Positions 7,786 through 16,325 of a stretch of DNA of 64,000 bases are shown piece after piece. This stretch comes from Streptomyces sp. CB01249. Lineage in GTDB: Bacteria > Actinomycetota > Actinomycetes > Streptomycetales > Streptomycetaceae. The notes under the pieces are model-generated. The model worked only from the letters and a program-made list of their open reading frames with translations. It was not told the origin of the DNA and searched no databases. Each line of letters begins with the position of its first letter. The first letter of the stretch is position 1. Both the position numbers and the translations under genes were made by a program. The stretch is from positions 1,672,411 to 1,736,410 of the forward strand of contig NZ_LISW01000001.1 in the NCBI RefSeq assembly GCF_001905735.1. The letters run 5' to 3'.

Positions 7786-8652
7786 ATGACGATCGCACTC
7801 GGCACACCGGACACCGAGGGACTGGGCGCGGCGGCGGACGCGCTGCGGGAGTGGCAGGCCGAGGGTGCCCCGATGCAGCTGCACCCGGGCGACCTCGGCT
7901 GGTACGGGCGGACCGGCCCACGGACCACCGCGGAAGCGGTCAGGACGTGGAGGCGGGCCGGGCGGATCCTCGCCGTCGGGCTGCTCGACGGACCCGGCCT
8001 GATCCGGCTGACGACCGCGCCGGACGCCCGCCGGGACGAGGAGCTCGCGCGACGGGTGGCCGACGACATCGCCCTCCCGGCACACGGGGTGCTGCCGCAG
8101 GGCCGGGCGGCCGTCGAGGCACCGCAGGACGCGCTGGTCCGGGAGGTGCTGGGGGAGCGGGGCTGGGGCACCGACGAGCCGTGGACGCCGCTGCGCCGCG
8201 ACCTGACCGGGCCGGTGCCCGCACCGGACCTGGCCATCGAGGTCGCCGGTCCCGGCCTGGCCCACCAGGTGGCGGCCGTCCACCGCTCGGCGTTCCAGGG
8301 CTCGCGGTTCACGGACGCCGGGTGGCGCGCGATGGCCGCGGGGCCGCTGTTCACCGACGCCCGCTGCCTGCTCGGGCGCGACGAGCGGGGCGACGCGGTG
8401 GCGACGGTGACGGTGTGGTCCGCCGGGCCGGGGCGGCCGGGGCTCCTCGAACCGATGGGCGTGCACCGGGACCACCGCCGCCGGGGCCACGGCAGGGCGA
8501 TCACCCTGGCCGCGGCCGCCGCGCTCCGGGAACTCGGCGCGTCGAGCGCCCTCGTGTGCACCCCGAGCTCCAACACCGGGGGCGTGGCCGCGTACCTGTC
8601 GGCGGGCTTCGAGCGGCGCCCCGAGATCCACGACCGGTTCCGGCCGGCCTGA
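7786..8652 (+). CDS. GNAT-family N-acetyltransferase with an N-terminal extension
   Basis: A 288-residue protein whose C-terminal half (about 145-285) is a GNAT fold. The acetyl-CoA loop is visible as MGVHRDHRRRGHGRAITLAA, and the C-terminal SNTGGVAAYLSAGFE matches the usual motif B region. The N-terminal 140 residues look like a degenerate second GNAT-like half, as in other two-domain actinobacterial acetyltransferases. The substrate is unknown. It lies 72 bp downstream of the monooxygenase and may be read through from it. Confidence 0.85.
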   Translation: MTIALGTPDTEGLGAAADALREWQAEGAPMQLHPGDLGWYGRTGPRTTAEAVRTWRRAGRILAVGLLDGPGLIRLTTAPDARRDEELARRVADDIALPAHGVLPQGRAAVEAPQDALVREVLGERGWGTDEPWTPLRRDLTGPVPAPDLAIEVAGPGLAHQVAAVHRSAFQGSRFTDAGWRAMAAGPLFTDARCLLGRDERGDAVATVTVWSAGPGRPGLLEPMGVHRDHRRRGHGRAITLAAAAALRELGASSALVCTPSSNTGGVAAYLSAGFERRPEIHDRFRPA

Positions 8653-8738
8653 GGCCGGGCGCCGCTCGCTGATCATGGACGGCGCTGTTCGGGGCACATG
8701 GCGGGCGATGACATTCGCGACCCGCTAAGGAGACGCCG

Positions 8739-9524
8739 GTGCCGATACGCAGAACGAGAGGCGTCACACCCCGCCCCGGCGCCACGGACGCCGTGCGGAG
8801 CCCCTTGCTCATCCTCGCCCTCGCCGCGGCCCTGATCGGTGCGGCGATCCTGCTGTTCCTCCGCTTCGCGCACTGGGCCGGTGCCCATCCGGTCACCGCC
8901 GTGCTGCTGGCGCTCCTCGCCCTGCCCGTGCTCTACGTCCTGTTCCGGGCCATGCCCCGCGCCCGTGAGCTGCGCCGGGCGGCCCGCGCGGGCATGATCC
9001 CGCCGCCCGGGGAGGAGCCCGTCCCCGAACCGGTCCCCGCCGCGCAGGTCCCGCATGCCGCCACCGAAGCCCGCGACGGGCTCACCGTCGTACTGCCGCC
9101 GCCCGTCCCGGAGTACACCACCCCCGACTTCGCCGCCCTCGACCCGGACGGCTTCGAGGAGGCGGTGGCCGCGCTGTGCGAGCGGGACGGCTGCCGGGAG
9201 GTCGAAGTGGTCGGCGGAGCGGGTGACTTGGGCGCCGACGTCCTCGCGACCGCTCCCGACGGCCGCCGCGTCGTCGTGCAGTGCAAGCAGTACGGCCCCG
9301 AGCACAAGGTCGGCTCCCAGGACCTCCAGCGCTTCGGCGGCACCTGCTGGACGGTCCATGGCGCACAACTCGCAGCCGTGGTGACGACCAGTGAGTTCAC
9401 CGCACCCGCCCTGGAGTACGCGGAGGCGTGCGGCATCCGCTGCGTGGACGGCACCGCGCTCGCGGCCTGGGCGGAGGGTTCGGGGGCGGCCCCCTGGGGC
9501 CCGGCGATGCTGGACACGGCCTGA
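8739..9524 (+). CDS. Membrane-anchored Mrr-like restriction endonuclease domain protein
   Basis: A 261-residue protein starting at GTG 8739 after TAAGGAG. Two transmembrane helices (about 22-42 and 49-70) are followed by a Pro/Glu-rich linker and a C-terminal PD-(D/E)xK nuclease domain. The domain shows LDPDGFEEAVAALCERDG, then GDLGADVLA and VVVQCKQY, giving the catalytic D-x(n)-QxK pattern of Mrr-type restriction endonucleases. The family cleaves modified or foreign DNA; a membrane-tethered form could act on incoming DNA, which is inference. No methyltransferase partner is adjacent. Confidence 0.85.
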   Translation: MPIRRTRGVTPRPGATDAVRSPLLILALAAALIGAAILLFLRFAHWAGAHPVTAVLLALLALPVLYVLFRAMPRARELRRAARAGMIPPPGEEPVPEPVPAAQVPHAATEARDGLTVVLPPPVPEYTTPDFAALDPDGFEEAVAALCERDGCREVEVVGGAGDLGADVLATAPDGRRVVVQCKQYGPEHKVGSQDLQRFGGTCWTVHGAQLAAVVTTSEFTAPALEYAEACGIRCVDGTALAAWAEGSGAAPWGPAMLDTA

Positions 9525-9671
9525 GAGGCCGCCGTAGGCGGAAGGTGCGTGAGTCGGCCCCAGAAGTGAGGAGTCGTCAATTGCCCTTTACCAGTGCTTA
9601 GTTGTCTGGGGTGGCGGGCTGATCTTTGATCACGGGGACAAGGCCCTCCGTGACCCCGGGAGTACACAGCC

Positions 9672-10490
9672 ATGCACAGTGGAGTCGAGGCGACCGCCTA
9701 CCTCGTCAACGAGTCCCGGGCCCGGAGGCCCGACCTCTCCCAGGACCCGTTCGCGGGGGCCTGGATACCCGACCAGGAGCGGCCCGCCGTGCGCGGGCTG
9801 TGGAACAAGTACGCCGAGGTGACCTACGAACACGACGACCTGGTCGTCTCCCTGCGCGGCAGATACATCGCCGACACCCTGGCCGCCCAGCTGCGCAAGG
9901 ACCCCGACACCGTCCTCGTGAGCTGTGGCGCCGGATTCTCCTCGTATCCTTGGCTCCTCCCCTTCGCGGCGGCGCTGGAGGCCGACCTTCCCGGCATGGC
10001 CGAGGCCAAGCGGGAGCGTGCGGCGGAGCTGACGGCTGCGGGCGTGCTGCCGGAGCGCGATGTGCGGCATCTGCCGGTCGACCTCAACGACGCGGCGGCA
10101 CGCGCGGAGCTCTCCTCGCTGGTACGTGAGTGGGCCGACGGGCGGCCCGTGGCCTATGTGGCCGAGGGGGTGGTCTTCTATCTGCCCGCGCGCACCGCGT
10201 GTGCGGTGACCACCCTCGGTGCGACGTTCGGCACGTGCGCCGTCAGCGCGGTCAGCTACTGGCCCGCGGCGTCCGCGGGCAGCCAGGTGCTGGCCGATCA
10301 GCGCGACTGGTTCCGCAGCCGGTCGGTCCCCGAGGAGGCGTCCTTCCTGACCCACGACGAGCTGGTCACGCTGTTCGGCACGGAGATCGAGGACCGAGGT
10401 CCCGAGGACCTGCAACGTCGCTACCTCGACCGCGTGATCGTGTCCGAAGCCGGGCTGATCCCGGAGTACGTGGCCGTCGCCTGGACCTAA
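9672..10490 (+). CDS. Class I SAM-dependent methyltransferase, leucine carboxyl methyltransferase (LCM) type
   Basis: A 272-residue protein with the LCM/PPM1 architecture: ATAYLVNESRARRPDLSQDPFA at the start, then a glycine motif replaced by VLVSCGAGFSSYPWLLPFAAALEADLP, with the acidic strand end LEADLP. VAYVAEGVVFYLP and a LADQRDWFRSR segment follow as in the family. In actinobacteria these act on O- or carboxyl groups of small molecules rather than PP2A; the substrate is unknown. Its stop codon overlaps the convergent response-regulator gene by four bases. Confidence 0.85.
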   Translation: MHSGVEATAYLVNESRARRPDLSQDPFAGAWIPDQERPAVRGLWNKYAEVTYEHDDLVVSLRGRYIADTLAAQLRKDPDTVLVSCGAGFSSYPWLLPFAAALEADLPGMAEAKRERAAELTAAGVLPERDVRHLPVDLNDAAARAELSSLVREWADGRPVAYVAEGVVFYLPARTACAVTTLGATFGTCAVSAVSYWPAASAGSQVLADQRDWFRSRSVPEEASFLTHDELVTLFGTEIEDRGPEDLQRRYLDRVIVSEAGLIPEYVAVAWT

Positions 10491-11194
10491 GCCGGATCTC
10501 CGTCCTGGCCCTCGTTCCGGTCCCCGTCCTGTTCGCCCACGCTGATCAGCCCCGTCTCGTACGCGACGATGACCGCCTGCACCCGGTCGCGCAGGCCCAG
10601 CTTGGCGAGGATGCGGGCGACGTGCGTCTTCACGGTCGTCTCGGCCAGATGGAGGCGCGCCGCGAGTTCCGCGTTGCTCAGGCCCCGGGCGAGCAGGCCC
10701 AGGACCTCCAGTTCGCGCGGGGTGAGCGCGGCGAGGTCGCGGTGCAAGGCGGCCGTGTCGCCGCCGCGCCGGGTGAACCGCTCAACGAGGCGGCGGGTGA
10801 TGGCGGGGGCCAGGAGGGCGTCACCGGTACGCACGGTGCGCACCGCCGCCGTCAGCTGCTCGGGCGTCACGTCCTTGAGCAGGAAGCCGCTGGCCCCGGC
10901 CGACAGGGCCGCGTACACATAGCGGTCCAGGTCGAAGGTGGTCAGGATGATGACGCGGGGCTGGCCGGCGGCCCCGGTGAGGATGCGCCGGGTGGCCTCC
11001 AGGCCGTCCATCTCGGGCATCCGGACATCCATCAGCACCACGTCCGGCCGGGTGCGGCGCACCGCGTCGACCGCCTCCGCCCCGTTCACGGCCTCGCCGA
11101 CGACCTCGATGCCGTCCGCGCCGAGGATCAGCCGGAAGCCGGTGCGTACCAGGGTCTGGTCGTCGGCGATGAGTACACGCGGCGGCTCGGTCAC
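10487..11194 (-). CDS. NarL/FixJ-family response regulator
   Basis: A 235-residue regulator with an N-terminal receiver domain (LIADDQTLVRTGF; phospho-acceptor Asp in VVLMDVRMPEMDG near residue 54; LLKD lysine near 104) and a C-terminal LuxR-type helix-turn-helix (LTPRELEVLGLLARGLSNAELAARLHLAETTVKTHV, about 155-190). Its start overlaps the kinase stop by four bases (GTGA), so both proteins are made together. The ABC exporter transcribed divergently from the kinase is the most likely target. Confidence 0.93.
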   Translation of the reverse strand: MTEPPRVLIADDQTLVRTGFRLILGADGIEVVGEAVNGAEAVDAVRRTRPDVVLMDVRMPEMDGLEATRRILTGAAGQPRVIILTTFDLDRYVYAALSAGASGFLLKDVTPEQLTAAVRTVRTGDALLAPAITRRLVERFTRRGGDTAALHRDLAALTPRELEVLGLLARGLSNAELAARLHLAETTVKTHVARILAKLGLRDRVQAVIVAYETGLISVGEQDGDRNEGQDGDPA

Positions 11195-12456
11195 GGCGTC
11201 TCCAGGGGGATCAGGGCCTCCACACGGTAACCGCCGCCCGGCAGCGGCCCGGTGCTCAGGGTGCCGTCGTGCACGGCCAGACGTTCACGCAGTCCGATCA
11301 GGCCCCGGCCGCTCCCGGCCCCCTCGCCCGGGCGCCCGCCGGTGTCGGTGACCTCCACCCGCAGCCTGCGGGGCCCGTATGCCACGGACACGGCCGCCGA
11401 CGCGCCGGACGCGTGCTTCACCGTGTTTGTTAGGGCCTCCTGGACGACCCGGTACGCGGCGAGTTCGATCCCGGGCGGCAGCGGACGGGCCCGCCCCGTC
11501 ACCGTCAGGCCGACCGGCAGGCCCGCGTCCCGGACCCGCCCCACCAGCACCTCCAGCTGGTCGAGTCCCGGCTGCGGCGGAGGGACCACCGCACCGGAAT
11601 CCGCCTCCCCGTCCTCGGCGGTCGCCGTCAGCAGGCCCACCACATGGCGGAGTTCGGTCATCGCCGCCCGGCCGCCCGCCTCCACGGCGAGCAGCGCCTC
11701 ACCGGCCAGCTCGGGCGAGGACTTCATGATCGTGCGGGCGGCACCGGCCTGGATGATCATCACGCTGACGTTGTGCGTGACGACGTCGTGCAACTCGCGG
11801 GCGATCCTGGCCCGTTCCTGCTCCACGGCGCGGCGCAGCGTCTCCTCCTGCTCGCGCTCCAGGACGGACAGCCGCGCCCGCCCCTCGTCGGACCGCAGCT
11901 TCCAGGTCCGCAGACCCACGGCGGCCACGGCCATCGGAATCAGGATCAGCAGCGCGATGTACTCGTTGGGGACGATCGGCGTCACCGAGTTCCCGGAGGT
12001 CCCGACCAGCACCACCGACACCGGCAGCGCCACGAGCGCCGCCACCCGGTGCGGGCTGTACACGGCCGCGCTGTACACCGCGATCACGAACGCGTAGAAG
12101 GTCAGGCGCATCACGCTCTGCGGGGTCGCCAGCGTCGCGGCCGTCACCACGCACAGCACGGCCAGCGGGAAGCGGCGGCGCAGCACCAGGGCGCCCGAGG
12201 CCACGGCCGCGAGCGTCACCATGAAGGCCATCCCACCGGTCCCGGACGGGCGCTCCAGGGCATAGGCCGTGCCGCCGACGACCCGCACCACCACGTTGTT
12301 CGCGTTGTCCACGCCGTAGTACACGGTGGCGACGCCCAGGACCAGCGCCACCAGCACGTCGAACCGCCGGGCACGCGCGGTGGGCCGGGGCGGTGGGCCC
12401 CCCGCCCGGACCGCGACCTCCCACAACCGGCCCAGCTTCGTACGTACATCCGTCAC
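11191..12456 (-). CDS. Sensor histidine kinase, NarL-partner type (HisKA_3)
   Basis: A 421-residue kinase starting at GTG 12456; a longer frame lacks a plausible site. About five to six hydrophobic segments fill the first 190 residues with little extracytoplasmic sequence, as in intramembrane-sensing kinases. The dimerisation/phosphoacceptor helix is ERARIARELHDVVTHNVSVM, with His in ELHD. A compact ATPase domain ends with GSGRGLIGLRERL. It forms a pair with the following response regulator and is divergent from the MacB-type ABC genes, an arrangement typical of exporter/antibiotic-stress modules. Confidence 0.9.
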   Translation of the reverse strand: MTDVRTKLGRLWEVAVRAGGPPPRPTARARRFDVLVALVLGVATVYYGVDNANNVVVRVVGGTAYALERPSGTGGMAFMVTLAAVASGALVLRRRFPLAVLCVVTAATLATPQSVMRLTFYAFVIAVYSAAVYSPHRVAALVALPVSVVLVGTSGNSVTPIVPNEYIALLILIPMAVAAVGLRTWKLRSDEGRARLSVLEREQEETLRRAVEQERARIARELHDVVTHNVSVMIIQAGAARTIMKSSPELAGEALLAVEAGGRAAMTELRHVVGLLTATAEDGEADSGAVVPPPQPGLDQLEVLVGRVRDAGLPVGLTVTGRARPLPPGIELAAYRVVQEALTNTVKHASGASAAVSVAYGPRRLRVEVTDTGGRPGEGAGSGRGLIGLRERLAVHDGTLSTGPLPGGGYRVEALIPLETP

Positions 12457-12669
12457 CGCTTCATTGTCCCGGCGGCCCGGACCCCGGGGAGTCCGCCCCC
12501 GTACCCATTCCGGCGACGGCGCGTACACCGCCCGCCTACATCGCAAGGACGACGGGCACGCCGCTCATCCCGGCGCCGGACGGCGAAGGGGCCGGGCGGC
12601 GGACGCGCGCGGAGCCGGTCCGCTCCTAGCGTTCACGCCACCTGACCGCACATCACCCAGGAGCCCGCC

Positions 12670-13380
12670 ATGAGCACCACCCCGCTGATCGAGCTGCGTG
12701 AGGTGAGCCGCCGCTACGACGACGGACCGCCCGCCCTGCACGAGGCGTCGCTGACCGTGCTGCCGGGGGAGGCCGTCGCGATCCTCGGCCCCTCCGGCAG
12801 CGGCAAGTCGACGCTCCTCAACCTCCTCGCCGGTCTCGACCGCCCCGACGCCGGGTCGGTCACCGTCGACGGTGTGCGCGTCGATCAGCTGGGCGAGGCC
12901 GCGTCGGCGCTGTACCGACGTGCCCGGATCGGCATGGTCTTCCAGTTCTTCAACCTGCTGGACGACCTGACCGTCACCGACAACGTCGCCCTGCCCGCCC
13001 GCCTCGCGGGCCTGTCCCGGGGCGAGGCGGCCCGCCGGGCGGACGGACTCCTCCAACGGCTCGGCATCGACCGGCACGCCCGCTCCTACCCCGGCCGTCT
13101 CTCCGGCGGCCAGCGCCAGCGCGTCGCCGTGGCCCGGGCCCTGATGAACCGCCCGGCGCTGCTCCTGGCCGACGAGCCGACCGGAGCCCTGGACACCGCC
13201 GCCGGACAGGACGTCAGCCGGCTGCTCACCGAGCTCAACGCCGAGGGCCAGACCGTCGTCCTCGTCACCCACGACCTGGCGCTCGCCCGTGCCTGCACCC
13301 ACCGCACCATCCGCATCGCCGACGGCCGGATCACCCACGACCTCCCGTCGCAGGCCGTCGCCCCGGAGGCCGTCCGATGA
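12670..13380 (+). CDS. ABC transporter ATP-binding protein (MacB/LolD type)
   Basis: A 236-residue ATPase with Walker A GPSGSGKST, Q-loop FQFFNLLDD, signature LSGGQRQRVAVARAL, Walker B LLLADEPTGALD and the H-loop VTHD. The LADEPTGALD wording and size fit the MacB/LolD branch, which pairs with FtsX-like permeases to expel lipids, peptides or drugs by mechanotransmission. AGGAG precedes the ATG by seven bases. The stop overlaps the permease start (ATGA). Confidence 0.93.
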   Translation: MSTTPLIELREVSRRYDDGPPALHEASLTVLPGEAVAILGPSGSGKSTLLNLLAGLDRPDAGSVTVDGVRVDQLGEAASALYRRARIGMVFQFFNLLDDLTVTDNVALPARLAGLSRGEAARRADGLLQRLGIDRHARSYPGRLSGGQRQRVAVARALMNRPALLLADEPTGALDTAAGQDVSRLLTELNAEGQTVVLVTHDLALARACTHRTIRIADGRITHDLPSQAVAPEAVR

Positions 13381-15728
13381 GCGGCCTCGGCCGAGTGGTG
13401 CGCTCCGGAGTGGCGCGTCGCCGCGTGCAGACGCTGGTCATCGGACTCGCCGCGATGATGGCCGTGGCCGCGTCCGTACTCGCCGGATCGCTGCTCGTGG
13501 TCTCCGGCGCCCCCTTCGACGACGCGTTCGCCCGGCAGCACGGCGCCCACCTGTCCGTGCGGTTCGACGCGGAGGAGGTGGACGCCGCGCGGCTGGCGGA
13601 GACCGCGCACACCGAAGGCGTACGCGCGGCGGTGGGCCCCTTCCGCACGGCGACGGTCACCCCGCGCGCCGACGCGTACGGCCCCGGCTGGCCCCTCACC
13701 GTGACGGGCCGGGCGGACCCGGGCAGCGGTGTGGACCGGGTGGCCCTGACCGAAGGCCGCTGGGCTGCGCGCCCCGGCGAGATCGTCCTCTCCGCCGGCT
13801 CCTCCCTCTTCCCCGTCCTGGGCAAGGAGATCCGCTTCACCGGACTGACCGGCGATCCCGCCCTGACCGTCGTCGGTGTCGCCCGCTCGGTCACCGGCAC
13901 CTCCGACGCCTGGGTGGTCCCCGCCCAGATGACGGCCCTGACCCCGCAAGGCGCCGGTGGCTTCCAGATGCTCTACCGCTTCACCGAGGCGGACACCGCC
14001 GCGCGGATCTCCGCAGGCGCCAGGAGCGTGAAGGCGTCCCTGCCCGCCGGGGCCGCCACCGGCGAGCAGTCCTGGCTGACCGTCAGGAGGAACGCCGAGC
14101 AGGACACCGCCCTGTACGTCCCCTTCCTCTTCGCGTTCGGCGCCCTGGGCCTGGTCATGTCGGTCCTCACCGTCGGCAACGTCGTCGCCTCCGCCGTCGG
14201 TACGGGGACACGCCGCATCGGCATCCTCAAGGCCGTCGGCTTCACCCCCGCCCAGGTCGTCCGGGCGTACGTGGGCCAGGCGCTGATCCCCGCGACCGCC
14301 GGGACCGTCCTCGGCATCGTCGCGGGACACCTGCTCGCCGTCCCCGTGATGGCCGAGACCGAAGAGGCGTACGGCGCCTCGTCCCTGGCCGTCGCGCCCT
14401 GGGTCGACGCTGCGGTGGTTGCCGGGGCGCTGGGCCTCGTGTCGGCGACCGCGTGGGCCGCCGCCTGGCGGGCGGGACGGCTGCGCACCGTCGACGCGCT
14501 CGCCGTGGGCCGCACCGCGTCGGGCGCGCGCGGGCGGAGGGCGGCCCGCATCGCCGGACGCCTGCCGCTGCCGCAGCCCGTCGCGCTCGGCCTGGTCCGG
14601 CCGTTCGCCCGGCCCGCCCGCGCGCTGGCCATGGGCACCGCGGTCCTGTTCGGCACCGTCGCCGTCACGTTCACCGTGGGGATGGCCGCCTCGCTCGGCG
14701 AGGTGATGAAGGCCAAGGCGCACGACGCCGCCGACGTCGTCGTGCCCGCGCCGCTGCCGGACTTCGGGCCCCCGGGCGCCGAACGCCCCGCGCAGCGCAC
14801 CGAGGCGGACCCGGCGGCCGTCGCGGCGGCCGTCAAGGCGGCCCGGGGCACCGGGAAGTACTACAGCGCCTCCACGGTCCGCGCCACGGTGGACGGGCTC
14901 CCCGGCACCACCGACGTCGTCGCCTTCACCGGCGACGCCTCCTGGGGCGGCTACACCATGGTCGCCGGCCGCTGGATCGCCCGGCCCGGCGAGGCCGCCG
15001 TCCCGTCCCCGTTCCTCACCGCCACCGGCACCCGCATCGGCGACACCCTCACCCTGGGCGGCCTGGGTGCGCCCGTCACCCTACGGATCGTCGGCGAGGT
15101 CCTGGACCCGCGCAACGACGGCATGCAGGTCTTCACCGATGCCGCGACGCTCAGGGCGGCCCACCCGGACCTGACGGAGACCAGCCACCACATCGCGGTC
15201 GCCCGGGGCACCGACGTCCACACCTACGTCGACGCGCTCAACAAGGCCCTGGAGCCGCTGGGCGCCACGGCCAGGGCGGGCGGGCTCGGCGCGGGCGGCG
15301 ACATGGTCGCCACGCTCAACGCCCTCTCCGCGATCCTCACCCTGATGCTCGTCGCCGTCGCCGGGCTCGGCGTGCTCAACGGGGTGCTGCTGGACACCCG
15401 CGAGCGCGTCCGGGAGATCGGCATCCACAAGGCCCTCGGCATGACGCCCCGCCAGACCGTCGCCATGGTCCTCACCTCAGTCGCCGTCACGGGCCTTGCG
15501 GCGGGCGCTCTCGGCGTACCGCTCGGCGTGGCCCTGCACCACCGCGTTCTCCCCGCGATGGGCGGGAGCGTGGGACTGCGCCTCCCCGAATCCGTCCTCG
15601 CGGTCTACCCCTCGGCCGGGCTGCTCCCGCTCGTCCTCGGCGGCCTCGTGATCGCCACCCTGGGCGCCCTGCTGCCCGCGGGCTGGGCCGCCAGGGCCCG
15701 TACGGCGGTGGCTCTGCGGACGGAGTAG
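13377..15728 (+). CDS. FtsX-like ABC permease, duplicated (ten-helix type)
   Basis: A 783-residue permease translationally coupled to the ATPase. The N-terminus has one helix (about 20-42), then an extracytoplasmic domain, then three helices (about 245-370) with GIGILKAVGFTPAQV-type coupling sequence. A second copy repeats this: a helix near 410-430, a periplasmic domain, and three helices at the end (about 640-780) with REIGIHKALGMTPRQTV. Such duplicated FtsX permeases export peptides, antibiotics or lipoproteins. Probably controlled by the divergent two-component system. Confidence 0.92.
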   Translation: MSGLGRVVRSGVARRRVQTLVIGLAAMMAVAASVLAGSLLVVSGAPFDDAFARQHGAHLSVRFDAEEVDAARLAETAHTEGVRAAVGPFRTATVTPRADAYGPGWPLTVTGRADPGSGVDRVALTEGRWAARPGEIVLSAGSSLFPVLGKEIRFTGLTGDPALTVVGVARSVTGTSDAWVVPAQMTALTPQGAGGFQMLYRFTEADTAARISAGARSVKASLPAGAATGEQSWLTVRRNAEQDTALYVPFLFAFGALGLVMSVLTVGNVVASAVGTGTRRIGILKAVGFTPAQVVRAYVGQALIPATAGTVLGIVAGHLLAVPVMAETEEAYGASSLAVAPWVDAAVVAGALGLVSATAWAAAWRAGRLRTVDALAVGRTASGARGRRAARIAGRLPLPQPVALGLVRPFARPARALAMGTAVLFGTVAVTFTVGMAASLGEVMKAKAHDAADVVVPAPLPDFGPPGAERPAQRTEADPAAVAAAVKAARGTGKYYSASTVRATVDGLPGTTDVVAFTGDASWGGYTMVAGRWIARPGEAAVPSPFLTATGTRIGDTLTLGGLGAPVTLRIVGEVLDPRNDGMQVFTDAATLRAAHPDLTETSHHIAVARGTDVHTYVDALNKALEPLGATARAGGLGAGGDMVATLNALSAILTLMLVAVAGLGVLNGVLLDTRERVREIGIHKALGMTPRQTVAMVLTSVAVTGLAAGALGVPLGVALHHRVLPAMGGSVGLRLPESVLAVYPSAGLLPLVLGGLVIATLGALLPAGWAARARTAVALRTE

Positions 15729-15761
15729 ACGGCACGCCCGGCCGTACGGGAGCCTCCGGGG

Positions 15762-16325
15762 GTGATCGAGCGGGAAGAGGCGGTGCGCCTCGTCGAGGAG
15801 CAGTTGGAGCGCGAGCACCGCGAGTGGCTGGCCAAGGGCGTGGAACAGCCGGCCGTGGCCGTGGCGGACGTCGAGGAACACGAGCTGGTGTGGATCGTGC
15901 ACTGGCAGTCCGTGGAATACCTGCGGACCGAATCCTTCAGGGACATGCTGCTGGGCAACGGGCCGTATCTGGTCGACCGCGTCGACGGGGGCCTGCACCG
16001 GATCGGCGTCGTCTCGGCGGTGTCCGGCGCGTGGCAGGACGACTATCGCGGCCGGATCCGTGGCCTGCCCGTACGGACGGCGGTGGACGACCTCCACGAC
16101 GTCGTACGGGCGGCCGCCGCCGAGCACGGACGGCTGCACGCGATGCGGATGCTGCGCCGGAAGCTGCCGGGCATGTCGCCCTCGGCAGCCGCGAATTACG
16201 CGCGCACCCTGCTGGACGGCGAGCCGCCCGCGCACTTCGTGGCCGCCGCGACGGCGGAGCTGGTGGAACCCATCAACCCGGTCGAGATGGTGGAGACCGT
16301 CCGCCCGGGCCGCGCGCCTCAGTAG
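15762..16325 (+). CDS. YrhB/Imm35-domain protein (orphan immunity-like)
   Basis: A 187-residue protein. The N-terminal 95 residues (REEAVRLVEEQLEREHREW, then VWIVHWQSVEYL and GNGPYLVDRVDGGLHRIG) match the YrhB/Imm35 fold, found in predicted immunity proteins of polymorphic toxin systems and also as free-standing genes. The C-terminal part is a helical extension (LHDVVRAAAAEHGRLHAMRMLRRKLP) of unknown function. No toxin is nearby. Start GTG 15762 follows CCGGGGG. The 3' end overlaps the convergent antiporter gene by seven bases. Confidence 0.7.
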   Translation: MIEREEAVRLVEEQLEREHREWLAKGVEQPAVAVADVEEHELVWIVHWQSVEYLRTESFRDMLLGNGPYLVDRVDGGLHRIGVVSAVSGAWQDDYRGRIRGLPVRTAVDDLHDVVRAAAAEHGRLHAMRMLRRKLPGMSPSAAANYARTLLDGEPPAHFVAAATAELVEPINPVEMVETVRPGRAPQ

